A stretch of DNA of 5,642 bases from positions 1 to 5,642 of the forward strand of contig JACDBQ010000662.1 in NCBI GenBank assembly GCA_013694845.1, read 5' to 3'. Each line of letters begins with the position of its first letter. The first letter of the stretch is position 1. This stretch comes from Acidobacteriota bacterium (GTDB lineage: Bacteria > Acidobacteriota > Vicinamibacteria > Vicinamibacterales > 2-12-FULL-66-21). Shown piece after piece: positions 1-5,012 of the stretch. Position numbers and translations under genes: made by a program. The notes beneath the pieces were generated by a model. The model saw only the letters and a program-made list of their open reading frames with translations. It did not search any database and was not told the DNA's origin.

Positions 1-28
1 CCGCATCCCGCCCCCCGCCCCCCGCCCT
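1..28. repeat. C-rich heptanucleotide tandem array
   Basis: Four consecutive 7-bp units: CCGCATC, CCGCCCC, CCGCCCC, CCGCCCT. The only G residues are at 3, 10, 17 and 24, exactly 7 bp apart. The array may continue beyond the left edge of the window. It lies just upstream of the esterase start codon and leaves no room for a normal Shine-Dalgarno sequence there. Two further arrays with the same 7-bp period but other unit sequences occur at 807-848 and 4874-4901. The period is seen directly; any function is unknown. Confidence 0.75.
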
Positions 29-33
29 AACCC

Positions 34-822
34 GTGCTTGTAACCCACGACATCCATAGCGTCTACCTGGGCCTGACGCGACGCATCACGGTCTGGCTGC
101 CGCCCGGCTTCCAGCGTCGGCTGCGGACGTATCGCTATTCCGTGCTGTACCTGAACGACGGCCAGAACCTCTTCGATCCGTCGCGGGCATTCGTGGGCAC
201 CACCTGGCAGGCCGGCGAGACCGCCGCCGACCTCGTGCGCCGGAAGCGCATACCGCCGATGTTGCTCGTCGGCATAGACCACGGACGGGAGCGACGCGGC
301 CGCGAGTATCTGCCGGTCGAGGATGAGCGGAATCCGACCGCGAGACGTCCGCTCGGACGCGAATACGCGGAGTTCGTCACGCGCGAGGTCATGCCATTCG
401 TCAGTCGCACCTATCCGGTCCTGCGGACCGCGTCCGCCACCGGGTTCGGCGGGTCATCGTACGGGGCGGTGGCAGCCCTCTACACGACGCTCGTCAAGCC
501 CGGCACGTTCGGGCGCCTGCTGCTCGAAAGTCCTTCCCTCTATGTGGACCGCGCCCATCTGCTGCGCCTGGCGCGCAAGGTCGAACAATGGCCCTCGCGC
601 ATTTACCTGGGTGTGGGGACGACCGAAACCGGCCGTGACGATTGGAACGAAGAAACGCTCGGCAACGTGCTGAAGCTGGAAAAAATCCTGAGGCGGGCCG
701 GCCTCGGCGAGCGGCGGTTGCGGCTGAGAGTGGCTCCCGGCGCCGGCCACACCGAATCCGCGTGGGCCGCGCGGTTGCCCGAAGCCCTGGAGTTTCTATT
801 TGGAACGATTCGTGGTTCGTAG
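34..822 (+). CDS. alpha/beta-hydrolase, esterase D/Fes-like family
   Basis: A 262-residue cytoplasmic-type hydrolase of the putative esterase family (PF00756/COG2819 type, related to enterochelin esterase and esterase D). The family's landmarks appear in order: an N-terminal strand region with WLPPGF (21-26), VLYLNDGQNLFD (37-48), the GIDHGRERRGREYLP block (80-94), the nucleophile elbow GSSYG (140-144, Ser142 as likely nucleophile), ESPSLY (165-170) and the GAGHTESAW region with likely catalytic His239. The acidic triad member is probably in the GTTETGRDD stretch (195-203) but is not certain. Length is normal for a complete family member and there is no signal peptide. The start is GTG at 34; an in-frame TAA lies at 28-30, so no upstream extension is possible, and no Shine-Dalgarno is visible. 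The gene converges on rdgB and overlaps its 3' end by 27 bp. Substrate cannot be told from sequence; the family covers acyl esters, S-formylglutathione and siderophore esters. Confidence 0.88.
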   Translation: MLVTHDIHSVYLGLTRRITVWLPPGFQRRLRTYRYSVLYLNDGQNLFDPSRAFVGTTWQAGETAADLVRRKRIPPMLLVGIDHGRERRGREYLPVEDERNPTARRPLGREYAEFVTREVMPFVSRTYPVLRTASATGFGGSSYGAVAALYTTLVKPGTFGRLLLESPSLYVDRAHLLRLARKVEQWPSRIYLGVGTTETGRDDWNEETLGNVLKLEKILRRAGLGERRLRLRVAPGAGHTESAWAARLPEALEFLFGTIRGS

Positions 823-1446
823 CTCGGAGTTCGGCGTTCGTAGCTCCAAGTCGCGCTGCAGAGACGACTCGAGGTAGGCGCGGAGCGCCGCGAAGGCTTT
901 GCCCCGGTGGCTGACCGTGGCTTTCACGTCGGGCTCGAGCTCGGCGGTCGTTTGTCCCAACGGTGGATAGAGAAAGATCGGGTCGTAGCCGAAGCCGTTC
1001 TCGCCACGCGGGGCATCGGCGATGCGGCCTTCGATGCACCCTTCCGACTCGAAGATGACGCGGCCACTTTCGGCGAGCGCGACCCGGCAAACGAATCGCG
1101 CCGCGCTGCCGCGCGCGTTCCGGGCGTCCAGTCGCTCGTAGATTTTTTTGAACTTGACGGCATAGTCGCTGCCTTCCCATCGTGCGGAATGCACGCCGGG
1201 AGCGCCGCCGAGCGCGTCGATCTCGAGTCCCGAATCATCCGCGACGCTCGCGAGGCCGGTCGCCTGGGTGTAGTAGAGCGCTTTCAACCGGGCGTTTTCG
1301 GCGAACGTGCTTCCGGTTTCCTTGGGTTCCGCGATCCGGGGAAACTGATCGAGGCTGGCCAGGGTGAGCGGCAACGGTCCGAGAAGCCTCGCGATCTCGC
1401 GCATCTTGCCCGGGTTCGTCGTGGCAACGAGCAGGGTCAGGGTCAC
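796..1446 (-). CDS. rdgB: dITP/XTP pyrophosphatase (RdgB/HAM1 family)
   Basis: Non-canonical purine NTP pyrophosphatase that hydrolyses dITP, ITP and XTP to the monophosphate plus PPi, keeping deaminated purines out of DNA and RNA. Family motifs are all present in the 216-residue protein: the phosphate-binding ATTNPGK (8-14), ETGSTFAENA (43-52), the catalytic ADDSGLEIDALGG block (69-81, Asp70/Asp71), GENGFGYDPIF (148-158) and SHRGKA (179-184). The start is GTG at 1444-1446, whose GTGA overlaps the stop of rph, so translation is probably coupled. The conserved fold ends near residue 195. The last roughly 17 residues (ELRTPNS-ELRTTNR-SK) are a 7-residue repeat encoded by the heptanucleotide array at 807-848, so this tail is unlikely to be part of the ancestral protein. 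Last gene of the four-gene operon; its end overlaps the convergent esterase gene. The rph-rdgB pairing is common in bacteria. Confidence 0.96.
   Translation of the reverse strand: MTLTLLVATTNPGKMREIARLLGPLPLTLASLDQFPRIAEPKETGSTFAENARLKALYYTQATGLASVADDSGLEIDALGGAPGVHSARWEGSDYAVKFKKIYERLDARNARGSAARFVCRVALAESGRVIFESEGCIEGRIADAPRGENGFGYDPIFLYPPLGQTTAELEPDVKATVSHRGKAFAALRAYLESSLQRDLELRTPNSELRTTNRSK
807..848. repeat. heptanucleotide tandem array, NGYTCGN type
   Basis: Six consecutive 7-bp units: GATTCGT, GGTTCGT, AGCTCGG, AGTTCGG, CGTTCGT, AGCTCCA. The TC dinucleotide recurs every 7 bp at 810, 817, 824, 831, 838 and 845. A perfect 10-bp copy TTCGTAGCTC at 816-825 recurs at 837-846, three periods later. 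The array lies at the convergent junction. It contains the esterase stop codon (820-822) and encodes the last residues of RdgB on the other strand, where three units equal seven codons and produce a heptapeptide repeat. Confidence 0.8.
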
Positions 1447-2171
1447 CGCAAGTCGCCGACGATCGATCGCTGCAATGTAACGAGCTCCTGGATGCCCGCG
1501 TCCGCAAGGCTCAGCAGCGAATCGAGCGCCTCCCGTTCGAACGGCGGGCCTTCCGCCGTGCCCTGCACTTCGATGAACCGCCCGTCGCCCGTCTTCACGA
1601 CGTTCATGTCGACGTCTGCTTTCGAATCCTCGTCGTACGCCAGGTCCAGCATCGGTGTCCCGCCGACGACCCCCACGCTGGTAGCGGCCACGAAATCCAT
1701 GACCGGCAACGACCGGATCATCCCCTTGGCGCGGATCTGCTTGAGCGCGAGAACCAAGGCGACGAAGCCCCCGGTGATCGCGGCGGTGCGGGTGCCGCCG
1801 TCGGCCTGGATCACGTCGCAGTCGATCCAGACCGTCCGTTCACCGAGCTCGGGGAGCCGGGTGATGGAACGGAGCGAGCGGCCGATCAGGCGCTGGATTT
1901 CCTGTGTCCGACCCCCGACCTTGCCGGCACTCGACTCGCGCTGGGTGCGCGTCGAGGTGGCGCGCGGCAGCATCCCGTACTCCGCCGTCACCCAGCCCTT
2001 TCCCGTGTTCCGGAGAAACGGCGGCACGCGCTCTTCGACGCTGGCGGTGCAGATGACGCGGGTGTTGCCCGCCTCGATCAGCACCGATCCTTCGGCGTGC
2101 ATCGTGAACGAAGGAGAGAGGCGGGTGGGCCGGAGCTGCGAGGGCAACCGCCCGTCGGTACGATTCGTCAT
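1443..2171 (-). CDS. rph: ribonuclease PH
   Basis: Phosphorolytic 3'-to-5' exoribonuclease that trims the 3' end of tRNA precursors using inorganic phosphate and acts as a ring-shaped hexamer. At 242 residues it has the usual full length. Diagnostic blocks: GSVLIEAGNTRVICTASVE (28-46), GKGWVTAEYGMLPRAT (57-72), GGRTQEIQRLIGRSLR (86-101), the phosphate-binding DCDVIQADGGTRTAAITGG (117-135, including Arg128) and the metal/catalytic DLAYDEDSKADVDMNVV (176-192, with Asp182 and Asp188 as the likely acidic pair). The ATG start at 2169-2171 overlaps the gerMN stop as ATGA. The stop at 1443-1445 overlaps the GTG of rdgB. No internal terminator or promoter is evident, so expression probably comes from upstream of the amidase gene. 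All key residues appear intact. Confidence 0.97.
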   Translation of the reverse strand: MTNRTDGRLPSQLRPTRLSPSFTMHAEGSVLIEAGNTRVICTASVEERVPPFLRNTGKGWVTAEYGMLPRATSTRTQRESSAGKVGGRTQEIQRLIGRSLRSITRLPELGERTVWIDCDVIQADGGTRTAAITGGFVALVLALKQIRAKGMIRSLPVMDFVAATSVGVVGGTPMLDLAYDEDSKADVDMNVVKTGDGRFIEVQGTAEGPPFEREALDSLLSLADAGIQELVTLQRSIVGDLR

Positions 2172-2755
2172 GATGGATTATCTGCCTTGACCCAGGTCAG
2201 GTTCTTCGAGAGCGGGTTCCGGAGGTCGACGTGACCCGCCAGTGTGTCGACTTCCTTGCCGTCGACCAGGATCTGCACACGCGCGATTGCCGGAAGGGTC
2301 ACGGTCAGCGAGTTGACGATCGCGTAGACGGTGAACAGTTCGTCGAGCGCGCCGCCGGTATGGCGCGCGGTCACGTCCGCGGTCAGATCGACGAACAGAT
2401 CACCGCGATCGCTCAGGAAGATCGCGCGGAGCTTCGTCGCCGCCGGGATTGCCGTGCCGAGCGGAGGACCGGGTGGGGCGATCTGCGCCTCGACGATCTG
2501 TCGGGCCTGTTCCACCGCCGGTTCGGCGAAATTGACTTCGCGCTGGACCGGCACCAGCGACATTCCATCTTCCGAAATGAAGAACAGCGTCGCGGTGATC
2601 TTCCGTTGCGCCGCGGCGGCCGCGGGTGCCGCGGAAGTCACGGGTGGCACGGGGTCCTCGCGGAACCACCTGGGCAGCGCGACGAACAGCGACCACCAGA
2701 GCAGCGCGGCCGCGCCGACGAAGCCCACGATCGCGAGAAGCGCGCGGCGCGTCAT
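2168..2755 (-). CDS. membrane-anchored GerMN-domain protein
   Basis: A 195-residue protein with one N-terminal membrane segment (about residues 5-28, after the basic MTRR start). A Pro/Ala-rich linker follows (about 35-50) and then a single GerMN domain (about 52-190). The domain is recognised from TATLFFISEDGMSLVPVQREV (54 onward), the RDGDLFVDLT-like strand (here DRGDLFVDLTADV), the ALDELFTVYAIVNSLT helix and the closing HVDLRNPL. GerMN was named from the spore germination protein GerM of Bacillus, but the domain is widespread in non-sporulating bacteria beside N-acetylmuramoyl-L-alanine amidases, as here. The exact molecular role is unresolved; the context suggests an envelope role, perhaps partnering the adjacent amidase. 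The orientation predicts the domain outside the cytoplasmic membrane. The ATG at 2753-2755 overlaps the amidase stop by ATGA, and the 3' end overlaps rph by ATGA. Confidence 0.9.
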   Translation of the reverse strand: MTRRALLAIVGFVGAAALLWWSLFVALPRWFREDPVPPVTSAAPAAAAAQRKITATLFFISEDGMSLVPVQREVNFAEPAVEQARQIVEAQIAPPGPPLGTAIPAATKLRAIFLSDRGDLFVDLTADVTARHTGGALDELFTVYAIVNSLTVTLPAIARVQILVDGKEVDTLAGHVDLRNPLSKNLTWVKADNPS

Positions 2756-4287
2756 CGTCGCTCGGACTGAACCGGGGCGGGTGCCGGGACCCCGCGTCCG
2801 TCTCGAAACTGGATGACGGCCTCGACAAGGCCCTCCACCACGTCAGTCTGGTAGGCCTCGGACGCCAGTTGCGTCTCCTGGGCCGGGTTGGTCATGAAGC
2901 CCATTTCGACGAGGACGGCCGGCATGTTCGCGCCAACCAGCACGCGGAAGGGGGCCTGCATCAGCGCGCGCGGGCTCATCGGCAGTCGGCTGCGGAGCGA
3001 GGCCTCGACCGTGCGCGCGAACGTGCCCGACTGGTCGATGTACTTCGCCTGGGCCATCCTCCAGGGGACGACCTCGATATCGCGTACGCCGCCGCCGAAC
3101 ACCGGCAGTGCTTCACGAGGTCCGCCTGCCGCGCGTTGGGCCTCGTCGCCGTATTCCTCGAGACTCAGATAAAAGACCTCGGCGCCCGCGGCGGCCGGAC
3201 GGACGGAGGCGTTCGCGTGGAGGCTGATGAAGAGGTCGGCCTTGTTGTTGTTGGCGAGCGCGGCGCGTTCGTCCAGGCCGACCGCGCTGTCTCCCTCGCG
3301 TGTCAGGATCACCCGGACGCCGAGGCGGCCTTCGAGGGCGGCCTTCAGTCGGCGGGCGACCTGTATGGTGACCGCCTTTTCAGCGGTGCCTGACGGACCA
3401 CGGGCGCCATCCTCTGCGCCACCGTGGCCGGGATCGATCACGACGGTGCGCAGGGTGCCGACGGGTACGAGATCCAGCAGCGGCGGTGTGTCGGTCGGCG
3501 CGGTCGGCGGTATGGGTGCGGGGGTTCCCTCCGTGGTCTTCGCGATGATCTCGATCACGATCCGCACCCCGCCGCGGTCACCGGGAAGATCAGAGGCGCG
3601 GAACGAGGCATACCGCGGACCGAGCTCGATCGAGATGCCGGCCGTCCCTTCGAGCCGGACCGCCGCGATCAGTTCGGGCGCGGATGTGGTCGGGAGGGCG
3701 GCGTCGATCGCGTCCGCCTCGAAACGAAGCAGTAACCGGTTGCCGTCCTGCGCGATGGTGTGGGGCGTGGACGGCGCGACATCAAACGTGAGCCGGGCGA
3801 TTGCGCCCAGCGGTTCGATTCGGCCGCCGACCCGCGGCATCCGGAAATCCCCCGTGACGATCAGGCGCGACGGCTTGCGGAGCTCGATCGGCGTACCGGC
3901 GACGATCCCGAGTGCGCGCGACACGAAGTCCACCGGCACGAACCACGCCCCGCCGTCACGCGCCGGTGGCGCAGGCAGCGAGATCAGGCGTCCGGCCACC
4001 GAGGCGATCTCCTGGTTCGGCGACAGGAGAATCGACTGCCCCCGTACGCCGATCGTCAGGCCGCCGGCGATCGTGTCTTCCTTTATGCTCAGGGTGAAGA
4101 GCCGCGCGAGATCGTCGACGGCGAACATTTCCTGGCCGTCGAAGGTACGGGTGGGGAGCGGGCGGCGGCCGTCGCGGGAGACCACGGTATAGGGCGCAGG
4201 CGACTGCGGTGCCTGTGCGGCAGACGCGCCGGTGAAGAGAGCGACGAGCAACGCGACCGGAAGGGCGCGCGCGAGGCGAGTCGGCAC
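2752..4287 (-). CDS. exported N-acetylmuramoyl-L-alanine amidase (Amidase_3)
   Basis: Zinc amidase that cleaves the MurNAc-L-Ala bond of peptidoglycan, releasing stem peptides during cell separation or wall remodelling. I prefer the GTG start at 4285-4287 (511 residues). It gives a clean signal peptide (VPTRLARAL, then a hydrophobic core, then ASAAQA). A TTG at 4315-4317 would add ten residues that lengthen the region ahead of the core. Numbering from that longer start: signal peptide to about 36; a region resembling the copper-amine-oxidase N-terminal fold (about 43-150, with FAVDDLARLF and WFVPVDFVSRALG); a beta-rich AMIN-like region (about 150-260); a Pro/Thr linker (265-280); and the Amidase_3 domain (about 290-508). 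Zinc ligands are His298 (DPGHGG), Glu313 and His367 (SLHANA), and the catalytic Glu471 is in LVEMGFMTNP, so the enzyme looks active. The N-terminal part probably binds the wall or inhibits/positions the enzyme. First gene of the coupled operon, downstream of ssrA. Confidence 0.93.
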   Translation of the reverse strand: MPTRLARALPVALLVALFTGASAAQAPQSPAPYTVVSRDGRRPLPTRTFDGQEMFAVDDLARLFTLSIKEDTIAGGLTIGVRGQSILLSPNQEIASVAGRLISLPAPPARDGGAWFVPVDFVSRALGIVAGTPIELRKPSRLIVTGDFRMPRVGGRIEPLGAIARLTFDVAPSTPHTIAQDGNRLLLRFEADAIDAALPTTSAPELIAAVRLEGTAGISIELGPRYASFRASDLPGDRGGVRIVIEIIAKTTEGTPAPIPPTAPTDTPPLLDLVPVGTLRTVVIDPGHGGAEDGARGPSGTAEKAVTIQVARRLKAALEGRLGVRVILTREGDSAVGLDERAALANNNKADLFISLHANASVRPAAAGAEVFYLSLEEYGDEAQRAAGGPREALPVFGGGVRDIEVVPWRMAQAKYIDQSGTFARTVEASLRSRLPMSPRALMQAPFRVLVGANMPAVLVEMGFMTNPAQETQLASEAYQTDVVEGLVEAVIQFRDGRGVPAPAPVQSERR

Positions 4288-4295
4288 GAGCAGTA

Positions 4296-4301
4296 ATTCT
4301 A
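4296..4301 (-). promoter_or_regulatory. candidate -10 box for the amidase operon
   Basis: On the minus strand TAGAAT (5/6 to the sigma70 -10 consensus) lies 8 nt before the GTG at 4285-4287, which would place a transcript start at or beside that codon. No -35 hexamer sits at proper spacing; the nearby TTGACG (4317-4312) is too close to TAGAAT. No Shine-Dalgarno is visible before either candidate start codon. This supports, weakly, a leaderless or near-leaderless transcript starting at GTG 4287. The operon may alternatively be read from the ssrA promoter. Confidence 0.25.
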
Positions 4302-4340
4302 GTGCAGCGATCGTCAAAGCGGCCGCGTATCGCTAGTGCA
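4299..4340. repeat. direct octamer pair CTAGTGCA upstream of amidase gene
   Basis: CTAGTGCA occurs at 4299-4306 and again at 4333-4340, 34 bp apart, in the short region between the amidase start and ssrA. The first copy overlaps the candidate -10 box. CTAG is usually rare in GC-rich bacterial DNA, so two copies in one spacer are mildly notable. It may be an operator pair or chance. Confidence 0.3.
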
Positions 4341-4447
4341 CGGGCAGGCTGCGAGACGTGCCGGCATCGGAACGCCCGCCGGCGTTCGATTACCGCCGCG
4401 CGGATTCGGCGCGGACGAGAACTACTCGCACAACCGTGTCGCGTGCA

Positions 4448-4463
4448 GGTTGGCTTGCCAACC
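4448..4463. repeat. perfect hairpin in ssrA-amidase spacer
   Basis: GGTTGGC-TT-GCCAACC is a perfect 7-bp inverted repeat with a 2-nt loop (in practice a 6-bp stem with a CTTG tetraloop). It lies 55 bp past the 3' end of tmRNA in the direction of ssrA transcription. It has no T-run on either side, so it is not a canonical intrinsic terminator. It could protect or help process the tmRNA precursor's 3' trailer, or attenuate read-through into the amidase operon. The rest of the spacer 4288-4517 shows no gene. Confidence 0.45.
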
Positions 4464-4517
4464 GAAGCTCGTTCACCGTCATGACCGCCCGCCTTCGCCT
4501 GCATTCATGAGCGAAGT

Positions 4518-4868
4518 TGGTGGAGGCGGCGGGATTCGCACCCGCGTCCGAAAAAACATCCCCGCAGGAATCTACGATGCGTATCCACCTCTAAAGTGTC
4601 GCTCCCGGCGTGAAGAGGCGGAAAAACCGCCGGGAACCCACCCCGAAAAATCTCGCCGTCAACGTCCGAGGTAGCCGTTGACAGCCAGCCTGCTAAATGA
4701 CATCCGGTCCCCGGCCCGCAGGCTGACCAGAGTGGACGCTCACAGTTTATTAAGCTGCGAGAGCGAGCTGCGTATTCGCAGTTAGTGGTTTTCCATCTTT
4801 TGTCGAGGTTGATGGTCCTCGGCACGCATCCTGCGAAACCGTATCTCCGTCGAATCTAGGTCGCCCCC
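4518..4868 (-). ncRNA. ssrA: tmRNA (transfer-messenger RNA), one-piece
   Basis: The RNA that, with SmpB, rescues stalled ribosomes and tags the unfinished protein for proteolysis. The 351-nt gene is complete. The 5' GGGGGCG (4868-4862) pairs with 3' CGCCUCC (4528-4522, one G-U), followed by A and an encoded CCA (4520-4518). The conserved AUUCGACGG follows the 5' stem. The T-arm is GCGGG/CCCGC (4545-4541 with 4533-4529). Helix P2 pairs CGCAGGA and AUGCGU (4835-4824) with ACGCAU (4582-4577) and UCCUGCG (4569-4563). PK1 is traceable: CGAGG/CCUCG (4821-4817 with 4808-4804) and CCAUC/GAUGG (4815-4811 with 4797-4793). Long stems match PK2 (4725-4718 with 4693-4686), PK3 (4682-4676 with 4664-4658) and PK4 (4634-4628 with 4610-4604). 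The T-loop reads UGCGAAU, with G where U55 is usual. RNase P would cut 5' of G4868. Confidence 0.97.
4747..4779 (-). other. tmRNA proteolysis-tag reading frame
   Basis: Inside tmRNA, codons GCG-AAT-ACG-CAG-CTC-GCT-CTC-GCA-GCT encode ANTQLALAA, followed by two consecutive UAA stops (4752-4747). The resume codon GCG (4779-4777) directly follows CUAACU, 13 nt after the last base of PK1, in the expected place. The ALAA ending is the usual degradation signal read by ClpXP-type proteases. With the alanine carried by tmRNA itself the appended tag would be AANTQLALAA. The frame and stops are seen directly; the resume position is inferred from tmRNA architecture. Confidence 0.88.
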
Positions 4869-4873
4869 TTGAA

Positions 4874-4901
4874 GAACTGCTGAATGCTGAATGCTGAATT
4901 C
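4874..4901. repeat. heptanucleotide tandem array, TGAATGC type
   Basis: Units with 7-bp period: GAACTGC (degenerate), TGAATGC, TGAATGC, TGAATTC; the two middle units are identical. The array lies between the mature 5' end of tmRNA (4868) and the predicted ssrA transcription start (about 4904). It would therefore be in the 5' leader removed by RNase P, read there as repeated GCAUUCA. It shares its period, but not its sequence, with the arrays at 1-28 and 807-848. Confidence 0.7.
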
Positions 4902-4911
4902 AACAGCTCCG

Positions 4912-4940
4912 AGTTTACCGTTCCCCGCGACCTGAGTCAA
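4912..4940 (-). promoter_or_regulatory. sigma70-type promoter of ssrA
   Basis: On the minus strand, -35 TTGACT (4940-4935, 5/6 to consensus), a spacer of exactly 17 bp, then -10 TAAACT (4917-4912, 4/6). Transcription is expected to start near 4904-4907, leaving about 36-39 nt of 5' leader before mature tmRNA, in keeping with RNase P maturation. The immediate upstream sequence GCTGTTTGACTC is nearly identical to GCTGCTTGACTC in the divergent promoter. Confidence 0.7.
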
Positions 4941-4984
4941 ACAGCTGCAGGGCTTGGACTTGTCGCGTTTTCGCTGCTTGACTC
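4934..4984. promoter_or_regulatory. inverted repeat spanning both divergent -35 boxes
   Basis: GAGTCAAACAGC (4934-4945) and GCTGCTTGACTC (4973-4984) are inverted copies matching at 11 of 12 positions, separated by 27 bp and centred at about 4959. Each arm contains the -35 hexamer of one of the two divergent promoters. It may be an operator for a shared regulator, a duplicated promoter element, or partly a by-product of two similar -35 boxes; the CAGC/GCTG flanks go beyond what -35 similarity alone requires. Confidence 0.5.
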
Positions 4985-5006
4985 TCCCGGAACACGCCTT
5001 GATAAT
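4978..5006 (+). promoter_or_regulatory. strong sigma70-type promoter for the GAF-like gene
   Basis: -35 TTGACT (4978-4983, 5/6), a 17-bp spacer, and -10 GATAAT (5001-5006, 5/6). The next six bases are CGGGCC and then GTG at 5013, so the usual start distance of 7 nt past the -10 box falls on the G of the GTG itself. This predicts a leaderless mRNA and fixes the start of the downstream gene. It is the best-scoring promoter by eye in the window. Confidence 0.72.
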
Positions 5007-5012
5007 CGGGCC

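Noticed and set aside
494..1180. 228-codon minus-strand frame across the esterase and rdgB ends
   Set aside because: It overlaps both genes out of frame and is extremely Arg-rich with no domain pattern.
907..2190. 427-codon plus-strand open frame antisense to rph and rdgB
   Set aside because: It lies fully opposite two clear enzyme genes, its translation has no recognisable domain, and long antisense frames are expected in GC-rich coding DNA.
3227..4192. 321-codon plus-strand open frame opposite the amidase
   Set aside because: Composition is Arg/Ser/Pro-rich, typical of a shadow frame; the amidase on the other strand keeps all its catalytic residues.
4312..4317. TTGACG as a -35 box for the amidase promoter
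   Set aside because: Spacing to TAGAAT is only 10 bp, and at 16-17 bp the downstream hexamers (TACTGC, ACTGCT) are poor.
4378..4400. Possible tRNA T-arm around GGCGTTCGATTACCGCC
   Set aside because: The flanking bases do not form a 5-bp T-stem around the TTCGATT loop and no acceptor stem or anticodon arm fits.
4505..4825. Open frames of about 106-112 codons across 4336-4825 on both strands
   Set aside because: They fall on the tmRNA gene, whose paired structure explains the sequence.
4884..5012. In-frame ATG at 4884 as start of the GAF-like gene, adding 43 residues
   Set aside because: It lies within the heptamer array and upstream of the strong promoter at 4978-5006, has no ribosome binding site, and the added residues overlap the ssrA promoter.
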